64,000 nt of DNA from Yoonia sp. SS1-5 (GCF_038443705.2 NZ_CP151767.2:3773501-3837500), one strand, 5' to 3'; counted from the stretch's first letter, positions 27,363 through 36,604 are shown. The notes: generated from the sequence alone by a model not told the origin. Numbers and translations: made by a program.

Positions 27363-27998
27363 TTAATATTCTTCGTCAGCTAAGGCCTTCGCCCCCAAGT
27401 GCAGAGAAGGATCGAAGGTCTTATACGCATTGTCAAACGTTATGAATGCGTTCCTGCGTTTGGTCTTGTGTTCTCGATACAGATCGAACGACGCATCGAA
27501 GAGTTGAAAACGCATTTCGGCGAATGAAAGACTGGCCATGTTCGCAACGACATTTTGGCTGGCGCGTTGGACTGTGGAGCTCGAGGAGGGGTTCGGGAAG
27601 CCGTCAAAACTGAGCGGAACATCACCCTGCAGTACTCTGTCGAGATGATGTTTGCCCTTGTTCGTCAATGAGAAATTTGAGTCGTTGTAACCAGGTTTTT
27701 CGACGTGCCCCCACTCAATCAGGAATTCCATATCATTGTCGAACATCTTTGACTGATAGAGTTCTGGACCCAAGTTCGTTTGAAAGTTCCTGAAATGTGC
27801 GACCCACATCGCGGCTTCGTGCCCACGCTTCACAAGTTCCATCGACAGGAAGAGCGACATTGGCCGGAAGCGCGGTCCGGTGTTCAGTCCGAAATCCTTG
27901 TTCATCCCCCTGTCTGAAAGGTAACGGCGCCAAGTCTGCAAAAGGAGAAGCAGGCAAGCGGTTCTCGAATTGCCAATGATTTGAGTTGCCTCGGTCAT
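27363..27998 (-). CDS. Unknown 211-aa protein with a winged-helix-like segment
   Basis: I do not recognise this family. Around residues 85-122 it shows DNDMEFLIEWGHVEKPG then FSLTNKGKHHLDRVL, which looks like the recognition helix and wing of a wHTH. The N-terminal part is helical (SRTACLLLLLQTWRRYL) and the C-terminal part is rich in Phe and Lys. It overlaps the receiver-like gene by 4 bases (ATGA, 27995-27998) and precedes the RdrA-like gene by 29 bases, so it is firmly inside the operon. It could be a regulator, an adaptor between the receiver and the ATPase, or an antitoxin-like partner. Confidence 0.7.
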   Translation of the reverse strand: MTEATQIIGNSRTACLLLLLQTWRRYLSDRGMNKDFGLNTGPRFRPMSLFLSMELVKRGHEAAMWVAHFRNFQTNLGPELYQSKMFDNDMEFLIEWGHVEKPGYNDSNFSLTNKGKHHLDRVLQGDVPLSFDGFPNPSSSSTVQRASQNVVANMASLSFAEMRFQLFDASFDLYREHKTKRRNAFITFDNAYKTFDPSLHLGAKALADEEY

Positions 27999-28474
27999 GC
28001 GCTCTCCGAAAACAGATCTTGAATGCGAGAATAGAAGTCAACTTCCGGGTTGCGCTCCTTTGGCCAAATTCCAATGGCACGCATCTGGCGTATCCGCACG
28101 TTGACTTCTTCCATTTCGGAATTGTCCAACTTTCCGGAAATGAGGGCAAATACAGTATCAGCGAGCGCTGGCTCGCTTCCGCTCTTCATCAAAGCGTAGA
28201 GCTGCGGAAGGATCACCTGTGAACCTTCGTTCGCACCACCTTTTTCACTACCTTTCTTCAGAAAGTCTCTGGCGTCTTCATCTATGAGCACAAGGTCAAT
28301 CCGGCTAAAACGCCCCTTCCTAAGATCACTTAGAAAAAGGTCGACACTATGGTAGGCATGCGGCGAAAGTTTGAGCGGTCGCGAACGGGAAATCCGCGAG
28401 AGACGATAGGCGAGGTCTTCGCCAAATCGGATGTCATCGTCAATGATGACGATTGTGATATCGCGAGCCACCAT
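27995..28474 (-). CDS. Receiver-domain-like protein (stand-alone response regulator)
   Basis: A 159-residue protein that begins like a CheY receiver: IVIIDDDIRFGEDLAYRL supplies the acidic pocket (D12-D14) and LVLIDEDA the likely phospho-acceptor D65. After that it diverges, with an insertion (residues 70-87, Lys/Gly-rich) and no clear conserved Lys, so it may be an atypical receiver. There is no fused DNA-binding or enzymatic output domain. It lies 103 bases downstream of the histidine kinase and overlaps the unknown 211-aa gene, making kinase and receiver a probable two-component pair dedicated to this island. Confidence 0.72.
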   Translation of the reverse strand: MVARDITIVIIDDDIRFGEDLAYRLSRISRSRPLKLSPHAYHSVDLFLSDLRKGRFSRIDLVLIDEDARDFLKKGSEKGGANEGSQVILPQLYALMKSGSEPALADTVFALISGKLDNSEMEEVNVRIRQMRAIGIWPKERNPEVDFYSRIQDLFSESA

Positions 28475-28577
28475 CTAGCTGAACCACCTACTGGATTTGA
28501 CAATTTGCTGCGCGTCAAAAAAGTCAATCATCACTGAACCTTTATACCATAAGCATTAACGAACGACAAAAACACCG

Positions 28578-30539
28578 TCATGTGAGCGCCTCCGTGAGGG
28601 CATATGCGGGAAGCTGTAGAGCGATGCTTGTAAATGATACACGGGCGCCCGTGCCGGTCCCGGACGTCAGCAAAAGCCTGCCATTCATCGCAAGCATTGA
28701 CTGGTTTGCCATGAAAAGTCCCACCCCTGTGCTGTCTTCTTTGGTACCAATGGAAACATGCGGATCAAAAAGGTACTCCCGGCGATCAGGCGGGATACCC
28801 GGACCGTTGTCACGCACGGAAATTGTGATCGGGTGCGGGTGTCCGGGCCAAAGCCGAAATGATACCGTAACACGCGGGTTGTCTGGGTCACTGCCGCCAC
28901 CTTTCGCCAATGCTTCTATCGCATTGCGTAGTAGGTTGATTACGGCATCATACAATATTTTGTGGTCGTACACAATCTGGAAGCGTGACAGTTCCGCACG
29001 AAGTCGCCGATCTTGTTCTTCGGTAGTATCGTAAGGTACGGGCGTCGCGAGGTCCTCTGTAGTCTCGTCGACGGAAAACTCGTACTCGCAAACGTCTCCG
29101 GGCCCAATCCTGACTTTTACGCGGAACTGGAGCGGTCGATGCGTTGGAAACCTATTCCTGAAGAAGTGAGCGTGTGTCACGCAAGTTGTTTTAAGCTCTT
29201 GCAGCACTTCTTCGGCAGGGTAAGGCTTTGAACTTCGCGCTGAAAAAAGAGCAAGCGAATTGCGCGACATCTCTTGCGTGCTTTGCCGGGTGGTTTCGAT
29301 CCATTCGTAGAGTATATCCATGTTCTTCTTGGCAGGGGCCAGATGACCGCGACCGCGCGCAACAAGTGACTTCGTCTCCTCATCGACTGCCTTCTGGCTA
29401 TCCAAGACATCTTCCATGGTCTTGAGCGCCGTGTCGATTGGGGGCAACTGGTTTTTCAAATAGTGGCCCGAATATCTCGCGAATTCCTGGGATACCAATG
29501 ACGCGTTTAGAAGCCCAACATTCTGCCAAAGTTCAACGGCCCGACGGTGAAACTGAAACATGACCAATAGCGCCAAGGGCACGATCGCCGCGCCCAGGAA
29601 CGAAAGCTGTACCCGGGCGGTCGCCGTCGAAGAAACAAGCCGATCGATCAAGGGAAGACCGATAAAAAACACTGAGGCGAACATCGTTGCCAACCACCAA
29701 AGCCATGACCGTCGCATCATACTTCTTCGATTCGTCCCAAGTTCGTCCTGTACCGTGTTAGTCCGGTAGCCTTTGGGTAGGTCCAGCTCATCCAGCGCGC
29801 CTTGTGCCACCGATTTCGGCACATATCCCATGGGGAGGGGAGCCGCCTGAATAGCGCGTGCAGCAAGCCAGAGCACAAACACAATTCCCAGATTTAACAT
29901 GTTGAGCGTGTACTTCAGGAGGCTGACCAAGACCTCATAGATAGGACCGGTGGCGAAAAACGCAACTGCGCCAACGGCGAGCGAAAGAAGGAGTACGAGG
30001 GAAAGAAGCGCAAACCAGGCATCGACATTTTGAACGGAAGGCGTGCCACTTTGATTGAGTTTGTCGATCCGAACTGTGAGTAAACTCATGAATCCGGATG
30101 AAAATGCAATCATGCCAACGCGCCAGTCTGCAGGCGCACCTTTTCCGAACCGCTGGACAAAGACACGCGTGACACGGACGCCCAGACCGGCGCCAGGCAG
30201 GTAAAGTGCGAGGAAAAGTTCGAGGTTGAGAAAGGAAAGGACTGTTCCGAATAGCAGTGTTGTGCCTGCCACCCGCGGTGGGGAGTCACCGGACGCAATC
30301 GCTGTAGATGACAAAACGGTCCACAAGCCAAAGATCGTCGCGACAAAAAACCAAGTCGCAGCAGTGATCATGATCCGGACATCGATCCCCACAAGGTTCG
30401 TGCGGGCGTCGTTCCTGCTATGCGTGGCGCGATAGCTGAACGCGTGGTAGAGCGTAACGAGGAAGAAGCCGGCACAAAGCCCGCTGCCCGTTATGGACAG
30501 CAAGACGGCGATCTGGGCCCAGGTCGCATCTTCGTTCAT
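28578..30539 (-). CDS. Multi-TM sensor histidine kinase of the RADAR-like island
   Basis: A 653-residue membrane kinase. Residues 1-330 hold about eight hydrophobic segments with no large extracytoplasmic sensor, so it probably senses a signal in or near the membrane. A histidine-phosphotransfer-like helix follows (YSGHYLKNQLPPI, candidate H359), then a HATPase domain with an N box (NLLRNAIEA, N539), G1 (DNGPGIP, D577) and G2 (STGVGLFM, about 603-610). Start ATG 30539 is chosen; the frame runs to 30569 only through a TTG. It is the first gene of the minus-strand block. A membrane-stress or phage-entry signal is a plausible but unproven input. Confidence 0.82.
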   Translation of the reverse strand: MNEDATWAQIAVLLSITGSGLCAGFFLVTLYHAFSYRATHSRNDARTNLVGIDVRIMITAATWFFVATIFGLWTVLSSTAIASGDSPPRVAGTTLLFGTVLSFLNLELFLALYLPGAGLGVRVTRVFVQRFGKGAPADWRVGMIAFSSGFMSLLTVRIDKLNQSGTPSVQNVDAWFALLSLVLLLSLAVGAVAFFATGPIYEVLVSLLKYTLNMLNLGIVFVLWLAARAIQAAPLPMGYVPKSVAQGALDELDLPKGYRTNTVQDELGTNRRSMMRRSWLWWLATMFASVFFIGLPLIDRLVSSTATARVQLSFLGAAIVPLALLVMFQFHRRAVELWQNVGLLNASLVSQEFARYSGHYLKNQLPPIDTALKTMEDVLDSQKAVDEETKSLVARGRGHLAPAKKNMDILYEWIETTRQSTQEMSRNSLALFSARSSKPYPAEEVLQELKTTCVTHAHFFRNRFPTHRPLQFRVKVRIGPGDVCEYEFSVDETTEDLATPVPYDTTEEQDRRLRAELSRFQIVYDHKILYDAVINLLRNAIEALAKGGGSDPDNPRVTVSFRLWPGHPHPITISVRDNGPGIPPDRREYLFDPHVSIGTKEDSTGVGLFMANQSMLAMNGRLLLTSGTGTGARVSFTSIALQLPAYALTEALT

Positions 30540-30569
30540 GCGCCGATCGCCATTAGTGGCACGCGGCAA

Positions 30570-31216
30570 TCGTTTCGGGGAATGAAGCGACTTGAGGTCT
30601 GACTCTCAGGCATATGTGGTTTTTGCTGCGAAATTAGGAGGTTAGTTGCTCCGCCGCTTCTCCACAAGCCTATGACGACATCGCACAGCGTAGGCGTCAA
30701 CGGCGAGCCGTATTGGCGCCTTGGAGCCGACCTCATGGTCCAAAAACAAAGGATTGGGTTGTAGGCAAGCGCCACGTCCCCAAATGTCACTGCGTCCAGC
30801 ATACACCAGAGTAAAGCGTACAAGTGCCTTGCGAGTAAAGATCGCGTCGCAGATTGTGGGTTTCTTCGACAAGCCTGACGTCATGAGAGCATCGATTGAC
30901 GCTTTGGCGGTGTTTTTTCGACAAGTGAATCAACGAGACAGAGATCACAGAATCGCCTGTGTCTAAACTATTGATAAGCCGACATTGGTCTTCAGTGCAG
31001 CATTAGGAAGTACGGGCTCCGGGCCCGAATTCGCCGCGTCCGACGTTAATGTCGCCTGCCGAAGCGCAGATATCTCGTGATCGACAGCGACGGCGAAAGA
31101 TCGAGAGTTTGGCGTTCGCGACCAACGGCCGGTCTCGTGCGGTACGAAGGCGGAGGCGTGCCGCGGTGGCGTTGGGCCGCTCTGCGTCCAACTTGGACAG
31201 CGAAAATGGTAAACCT
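30570..31216. other. Intergenic stretch without a recognisable gene
   Basis: About 650 bases between the histidine kinase start and the hairpin at 31217. Open frames on both strands (for instance 30642-30884 minus, 30721-30966 plus) lack good ribosome sites and resemble nothing I know. The promoter of the island operon must lie in the first 100 bases or so, but I cannot point to clear -35/-10 boxes. A 13-base direct repeat TGCAGCATTAGGA occurs at 30996-31008 and again at 31245-31257, just past the hairpin. This is probably a decayed island edge. Confidence 0.4.
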
Positions 31217-31246
31217 CAGAGGCGCCAAACGGCGCCTCTGCTTTTG
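31217..31246 (+). terminator. Strong intrinsic terminator-like hairpin
   Basis: A perfect 10-base stem CAGAGGCGCC / GGCGCCTCTG with an AAAC loop (31217-31240), followed on the plus strand by CTTTTG. It lies 6 bases past the stop of the minus-strand exported-protein gene, where it may also act. No intact plus-strand gene ends just before it, so it may be a leftover of a lost gene. Confidence 0.65.
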
Positions 31247-31251
31247 CAGCA

Positions 31252-31599
31252 TTAGGATATGGATCCACCCTTGCGGCACTCATTGGGAACGAAGAGGTAT
31301 TTGACCCGCCGTTCGTTCATCAACAGGAGCGCCTTAGTGCGATCCATATCCGGTGTTGCCGCGCTGGCGGTGCAAAGATGAAAAGTGTTGCCGGAGGCCG
31401 GGAGGATGCGCGGGTCGCCGTGGCTCAACTGGGTTTGAAGACTACGGATATTAAATCCATCAGGGTTTGCAGTCACGTCGTCGGCGGCCGCGACCTCATT
31501 CACATGGGCGGGTCCGCAGAGTGCGTCGATGCTGCTTTTAGCAAAGGCGGCACTCGTGGCGGTGGCAAGTGCGGTGACCAGAATTGCGATGCGTGTCAT
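31252..31599 (-). CDS. Small exported protein of unknown function
   Basis: A 115-residue protein with a clear signal peptide (MTRIAILVTALATATSAAFA, cleavage after residue 20). The mature part is about 95 residues with three cysteines (CGPAH, HLCTAS, NECRKG), so one disulfide in the periplasm is possible. A GGAG ribosome site lies 7 bases before the ATG, which makes it a credible gene despite its size. It is divergent from the broken wHTH-TPR regulator, which may once have controlled it. No family recognised. Confidence 0.65.
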   Translation of the reverse strand: MTRIAILVTALATATSAAFAKSSIDALCGPAHVNEVAAADDVTANPDGFNIRSLQTQLSHGDPRILPASGNTFHLCTASAATPDMDRTKALLLMNERRVKYLFVPNECRKGGSIS

Positions 31600-31695
31600 A
31601 GTATTCTCCTCAGTTTTGTACCAACCCTGAGATCGGAGTTTCTTGCCTGCAGGGCGGCGAGTTCGCTAGGCTAGGAGGCGGGAGGGGAATCCTAG

Positions 31696-33321
31696 ATGTC
31701 CCGAAGCGTGGACGAAATCGACACGAAATCTGACGAAATCATTCATCTTGGCGATTTTTGGGCTTCACTAAAAACCAAGGAATTACAGTCGGGTAACGGG
31801 GAAATTGTCCCCCTGCGCAGCCAAAGCACGGGGGGTTTGGCGCTGTTGGCCGCGACACCTGGCCAGTTGGTTGCGAAGGAAACGCTGATCGAAATAGTCT
31901 GGGCCGATACCTTTGTCACCGACGACAGCCTCGTTCAATGCATCGGCGATATCCGCAAGGCGCTGGGGGATACAGACCGGAAAATCGTCGAGACGGTGCC
32001 CAAAAAAGGCTATCGGCTGAATGCGCCGAACGGCGGGGTGGCTAGGCGCGGATCGCTGGCCGTGGTACTGGGCTGGCTTGCGGTGGCCATCGTGTTTGTG
32101 GTCGTGGCCTGATCTGCATTCTTCGTCCCGAACCTCCGCACGGCGATGGCACGACTCGGATCGCTGTGCTGGCCTTTGACGATTTCAGCGTCGACGAAGA
32201 CAAGGGCTATCTGTCGGACGCCATCGCCGAGGGGATCATCACCGAACTGGCGCGATATCGACTGATCGAGGTGATCGCTCGAAATTCGTCATTTCGCTAT
32301 CGCGGCAAGGAAACAGACGTCCGTCAAATCGGCGAGGAACTTAGCGTGCACTACGTGCTTGAGGGCAGCAAGCAAAAAAGCGGCGACGCGCTAAATGTCA
32401 CGGTCCAACTTATTGAAGCGCGCGGAGGTGCGCATCTTTGGGCACACCGATGAATAGCAGATTGGCGATCTCTTTGCTGTGCAGGACGCGATCATCAAGA
32501 CAGTCGCCAATCGCGTCGGTTTTCGTATCGAACGCCCGGTTCCGGGTGCCGATTCCGACAAAGTAACGGCGCTACATCTTTATCTGCAGGGGCTGGCGGC
32601 TGTTCGGGCCGACTTCAATGAAGACGTGGCCGAGTATAACTTAAGACTGAACCTTGAAGCCATCGAAGTCGATCCGGATGCGCCATATGGCTACATCGGC
32701 GTCGGCCACGCGCATAGGGTGGCAGCGGTGTTTGGTTGGATGGGTCTTGATCCGGACGCAGCACTGAAAACAGCGATAGAGATGGCAAACAAAGCGCTCG
32801 AGCTGGCGCCAGAAGAACCAGAGGTTCACTATCTTCTGGGCCGCGTCCATCAGGAACTGGGAAATCAGGAAGGGGCCATGGCGGCCTATGACAAGGCCAT
32901 CGCTCTAAATCCGAGCAACACGCAGTACCTTTCGGGCAGCACGGTTCCGATGCTGTATACCGGAAGGACACAGGAGGCCATCGATCGTCTGAACGCGGCA
33001 AAAGGAATCGATCCGTTTCACGGAGACGGCGTGTATTGGCAGATGGGCTGGGCGCTGTGGGAAATTGGCGATTGCGAAGGGGCCCGAGATGCTATGCTAA
33101 GCATGCACGCGCAAAGACGCGCCGCCAAGCGGATGGTGGCGGAAATTTATGCATGCCTTGGCGAGGTCGACAAAGCGCAAGATGCTTACCAATTATTCTA
33201 TTCAGAAGCCAAGGAGCCTACCATTGCAGAACAAAGAGCAGAATGGGAGGGCGTCTGGACCGCGTCCGGCAGCCTAGACCGCTGGCTAGACCACATGCGC
33301 ATTGCCGGGATGAAGGACTAA
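31696..33321 (+). pseudogene. Broken wHTH / TM / TolB-N-like / TPR transcriptional regulator
   Basis: The pieces of one CadC-like regulator lie in order but in different frames. 31696-32112 encodes an OmpR-type winged helix (WADTFVTDDSLVQCIGDIRKAL, given here in part as DDSLVQCIGDIRKALG) and a TM helix. The frame then changes near 32110, and 32113-32453 encodes the adenylate-cyclase-associated domain (IAVLAFDDFS, DAIAEGIITELARY, VHYVLEGS). It stops at TGA 32451-32453; the frame returns to the first register, with an extra TAG at 32456-32458, for the TPR part 32479-33321 (DLFAVQDAIIKTVANRVG onward). The family is normally one chain of about 550-600 residues. Two frame changes and one nonsense codon point to a pseudogene, barring sequencing error. 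Confidence 0.75.
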
Positions 33322-33682
33322 CGAATCAACCCGCCTCGAACCAAGGCACGTCGGGATATCGGCTTCGTCCGCGATCTGCCAATTGATCCCCTCGGCTTGC
33401 TGCGCCGTGCACGAACGGCGCCTTTTCACGACGCGGCGCGGCACGATTTTTCGCGCAGTCGCAGCAAAATTCGTGCCGCGTGCGCACGCAGCGAAAAAAC
33501 CAAATTCACGGAATGGGCTCTTTCAAGACCCTCGCCGCGATCTGTGCAAAGGTCCGCTATGCTGTTTTTTGGTGAAAGGGCAGTTTTCAACGTGAACGTC
33601 AAAGTTATCAGATGCTTCACTCTCGAAAAGTTCCAAGGGCGCAGCGATTTTTTAGGTATAATGTCGAACGCTATAACCTGGC
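33322..33682. other. Intergenic stretch, nothing recognised
   Basis: About 360 bases between the end of the broken regulator and the convergent AHSA1-like gene. Short open frames here have no ribosome sites, family resemblance or consistent codon use, and I see no hairpin with a T-run, tRNA or clear repeat. Confidence 0.4.
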
Positions 33683-34147
33683 TCAGAGAGATTTCGCATA
33701 TTCGGCAAGTTGATCTGCGACGACCCCCCAACCCGCAAAAAACCCCATATCTTCATGCGACTGCCGCGCCTCTGCCGACCGGTGCCGCGCTGTGGCTGTG
33801 TAAGTCGTGCCGCCATTTCCATCATCCGCAAATGTGATGATAGCGGTCAGAAACGGCTCTGCCGCGGGCTTCCAGCCTTCGCTGTAGCCATCGGTGAAAA
33901 CGAGGCGTTGGTTCGGAACGATATCCAGATAAACCCCTTGATTGGCCATGACATTGCCATCCACGTTGAAGGTGGTGTTGAAACGCCCGCCCACGCGCAA
34001 ATCAATCTCGCAGGCCTCAATCCGATGTGGTTTCGGAATGAAGAAATGCTTGATATGTGCCGGTGTCGTCCAGCAGGCCCATAACTTGTCAGGTGCGGCG
34101 TCGATAACACGGGTGAATGTCAGATCGGTTTGTGGATCAAGCTGCAT
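33683..34147 (-). CDS. SRPBCC/AHSA1-domain protein
   Basis: A 154-residue START-like protein of the AHSA1 (activator of Hsp90 ATPase homologue) group: FTRVIDAAPDKLWACWTTPAHIKHFF at the start (quoted in part as RVIDAAPDKLWACW), a VGGRFN strand, GVYLDIVPNQRLVFTD in the middle and the C-terminal helix GWGVVADQLAEYAKSL. Bacterial members bind small hydrophobic ligands; few have a known function. AAGGAG 9 bases before ATG 34147 fixes the start; the frame opens 30 bases earlier. It is a single gene on the minus strand, 72 bases downstream of the alcohol dehydrogenase. Confidence 0.85.
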   Translation of the reverse strand: MQLDPQTDLTFTRVIDAAPDKLWACWTTPAHIKHFFIPKPHRIEACEIDLRVGGRFNTTFNVDGNVMANQGVYLDIVPNQRLVFTDGYSEGWKPAAEPFLTAIITFADDGNGGTTYTATARHRSAEARQSHEDMGFFAGWGVVADQLAEYAKSL

Positions 34148-34219
34148 CAGGTGGCTCCTTCCGGCGAATGCCACCATGTTGGGCGCGGCCTGCGGCGGCT
34201 GTCAAGAAACAGGGGGGTG

Positions 34220-35299
34220 TCAGTCAAAGACAATAATGTTGCGTTTGGCACTGCCGGTTTTGGTGTCGGCAATCGCCTCGTTGATTTGCGCAAGTGACCA
34301 GCGCCCTGAGATCAGCTCGTCCAGTTTCAGACGTCCTTGCAGGTAAAGATCGACCATCCACGGGATGTCACGGGCAATGACCACATCGCCCATCTTGGAC
34401 CCAACCATCCCTTGCCCGGTTGCGGCCAGCATCACCGGTTCGTAGCTGGATTGCGCGCCCGAATGGGGCATGCCGATCATGATGACCTTGCCCCCATTGG
34501 CAAGATATTGCGGGGCGGTGTCATAGGCCGGGATCGCCCCGACGGTCACCAGCACGGCATCCGCACCGCGCCCCAGCGCCTTTTTGGCAATCCGCCACGG
34601 CTTGGCCTCGGTGGCCAGTACGCCGTCTGTCGCCCCGAATTCACGGGCGATGTCCAGTTTCTCTTGCGACATATCAACGGCCACGATCCGCCGGGCGCCA
34701 GCGATCCGTGCCCCCTGGATCGCATTCAGGCCAACCCCGCCCGCACCGATCACCACAACATCCTGGCCGGCCCGCAACTGGGCTGCATTCACAACAGCAC
34801 CGACGCCCGTGATCACCCCGCAAGCCAGTAGCGAGGCGGCTTCCATCCCGACCCCACCCGGCAGCTTCACAACCTGGCTTTGATCAACCAGGACCCGTTC
34901 GGCGAAGCCGCCCGTATGCATGGCCTGCACAATTTCCGTGCCGTCGTTTGTGGTCAGGGGGGCCGTGCTGCTGTCGGTCTCGCAGATGACCGGTTTGCCG
35001 CCCGCGCAGGAGGGGCAGGCCCCGCAGGCCCGGATCAATGTGACAACCACCCGGTCGCCGATGGTCAGGCCGCGGACCCCGTCGCCAACTGCCGTGACAT
35101 GTCCAGCCGCCTCATGCCCGTATATTGCGGGCAGCTGGCCACCCCACGCGCCGTCCGCATAAGAAATGTCCGAATGGCAGATCGCGCAGGCCTTCAGGGT
35201 GACCTCGATTTCACCCATTTGGGGTGCTGCGAGTGTGACTGTCTCAATCCTGAGCGGGGCGCCAAATTCATGGCAAACGGCGGCTTTGATTTGTGGCAT
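34220..35299 (-). CDS. Zinc-dependent alcohol dehydrogenase (MDR family)
   Basis: A 359-residue medium-chain dehydrogenase. Catalytic-zinc ligands are in CAICHSD (Cys) and GHEAAGHV (His-Glu); the structural-zinc lobe has CGACPSCAGGKPVIC. The Rossmann fold shows VVIGAGGVGLNAIQGARIAG, followed by VAVDMSQEKLDIAREFGA with an acidic residue that favours NAD. The layout is that of class-III-like alcohol/aldehyde dehydrogenases acting on an alcohol or a glutathione/mycothiol-type adduct; the substrate cannot be fixed. AGAGGA lies before ATG 35299. Confidence 0.9.
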   Translation of the reverse strand: MPQIKAAVCHEFGAPLRIETVTLAAPQMGEIEVTLKACAICHSDISYADGAWGGQLPAIYGHEAAGHVTAVGDGVRGLTIGDRVVVTLIRACGACPSCAGGKPVICETDSSTAPLTTNDGTEIVQAMHTGGFAERVLVDQSQVVKLPGGVGMEAASLLACGVITGVGAVVNAAQLRAGQDVVVIGAGGVGLNAIQGARIAGARRIVAVDMSQEKLDIAREFGATDGVLATEAKPWRIAKKALGRGADAVLVTVGAIPAYDTAPQYLANGGKVIMIGMPHSGAQSSYEPVMLAATGQGMVGSKMGDVVIARDIPWMVDLYLQGRLKLDELISGRWSLAQINEAIADTKTGSAKRNIIVFD

Positions 35300-35356
35300 T
35301 GAATCCTCTGAACTTTTCAACAGCCTGACGGGCGTTTTGCGGCCTGCCGCGTTTGT

Positions 35357-36580
35357 TTACGACACCGAAACGCGCGGTTTTGTCGGTCTGGGGGTCTGGA
35401 TGAAGACGAAGATGCAAAAGACCGTCAGCACCGCAGATAACAAAAATGGTGCGCCGGGCATGTAGAACGGGTTTTGCGGCGCGGTGAAGTACCAGAAGGT
35501 CTGGGTGACAACCAATGGTGCCACAATCGTGGCGACGGCATTGATCGAGGTGACGGTGCCTTGCAATTCGCCCTGCTGATCATCCGAGGCCGTGCGTGAC
35601 ATGATCCCCTGCAGGGCGGGTCCCGCGATTGATCCCAGCGCGGTCAGTGGCGTCAGCGCCAGCGCGACCCAGCCATTGGTGACGAAGCCAAGCAACACAA
35701 AGGCGACAACGTCGATGGACAGGCCAAGGATCACGGCCTTGCGTTCACCGATCCGGTTCAGGATCGGTTTGATCAGCAGTCCCTGGACAACCGCGATCCC
35801 GATCCCGAAAATGCCCAACGACAGCCCGATCATCCCAGGCGACCAGTCGAACCGCTCGGCCCCGTAATAAGCCCAGACGCCCGGATAGACGAAAAAGGCA
35901 ACCGTATAGACAAAGGTGATCAGCATCAGCCGCTTGAGGCCCGGCAGCTTGCCGATATTGGTAAATGCACCCAACGGATTGGCCCGCCGCCATTCGAACG
36001 GGCGCCTGATCCGGTCGGTCACGGTTTCCGGCAGGACAAAATACCCAAAGATTGCGTTGGCCGCTGCCAGAAAGGCTGCTGCCCAGAACGGCGCGCGGGT
36101 TCCGTATTCCGCCAGGACCCCGCCCAGAAGTGGCCCCAGCACAAAGCCCACGCCAAATGCCGCCCCGATCAGGCCGAAATTCGCGGCCTTGTCCTCGGGG
36201 GCCGAGATATCGGCCATATAGGCTGCGGACGTGGATTGCGTCGCTGCGGTGATACCCCCGATGATCCGGCCTATGATCAACAACCAGATAGTCCCCGCAA
36301 CAGCCATCAGCACGTAGTCGAACGCCATGATCACAAGCGAGATCAGCAGGACAGGCCGCCGCCCGTAGCGATCTGACAGGTTGCCAACGGTTGGTCCGAA
36401 CAGAAATTGCATGGCCGCAAATATGGTGGCAAGCACGCCCCCCCACACCGCGGCCGCGCCCAGCCCGTCGCCTTCAACCTCCTGGATCAGGTCGGGCATG
36501 ACCGGCATGATCAGTCCGATGCCCATGCTGTCGATCACAACGCTGATCAGGATGAAGGTAATGGGCAGACGGTTATTCAT
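35357..36580 (-). CDS. MFS exporter, TetA-like
   Basis: A 407-residue 12-TM transporter. The N-terminus IDSMGIGLIMPVMPDLI and the loop 2-3 motif GNLSDRYGRRPVLL are those of the TetA class of drug:H+ antiporters, and motif C-like GPLLGGVLAEYG follows in TM5. TetA-like genes are common in Rhodobacteraceae chromosomes without tetracycline selection, so the natural substrate is unknown. Start ATG 36580 is used; a TTG 15 bases earlier is less likely. It lies 24 bases downstream of the PcaD-like hydrolase gene's end on the same strand order (hydrolase first). Confidence 0.82.
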   Translation of the reverse strand: MNNRLPITFILISVVIDSMGIGLIMPVMPDLIQEVEGDGLGAAAVWGGVLATIFAAMQFLFGPTVGNLSDRYGRRPVLLISLVIMAFDYVLMAVAGTIWLLIIGRIIGGITAATQSTSAAYMADISAPEDKAANFGLIGAAFGVGFVLGPLLGGVLAEYGTRAPFWAAAFLAAANAIFGYFVLPETVTDRIRRPFEWRRANPLGAFTNIGKLPGLKRLMLITFVYTVAFFVYPGVWAYYGAERFDWSPGMIGLSLGIFGIGIAVVQGLLIKPILNRIGERKAVILGLSIDVVAFVLLGFVTNGWVALALTPLTALGSIAGPALQGIMSRTASDDQQGELQGTVTSINAVATIVAPLVVTQTFWYFTAPQNPFYMPGAPFLLSAVLTVFCIFVFIQTPRPTKPRVSVS

Positions 36581-36604
36581 CACCGCACAATTCAACCGAT
36601 CCGT

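Noticed and set aside
30642..30966. Opposed 80-aa frames in the unassigned stretch
   Set aside because: No ribosome site and no recognisable motif; could be gene remains but cannot be supported.
35357..36580. Calling the MFS exporter a tetracycline-resistance gene
   Set aside because: Family motifs are shared by many exporters with other substrates; only TetA-like is supported.
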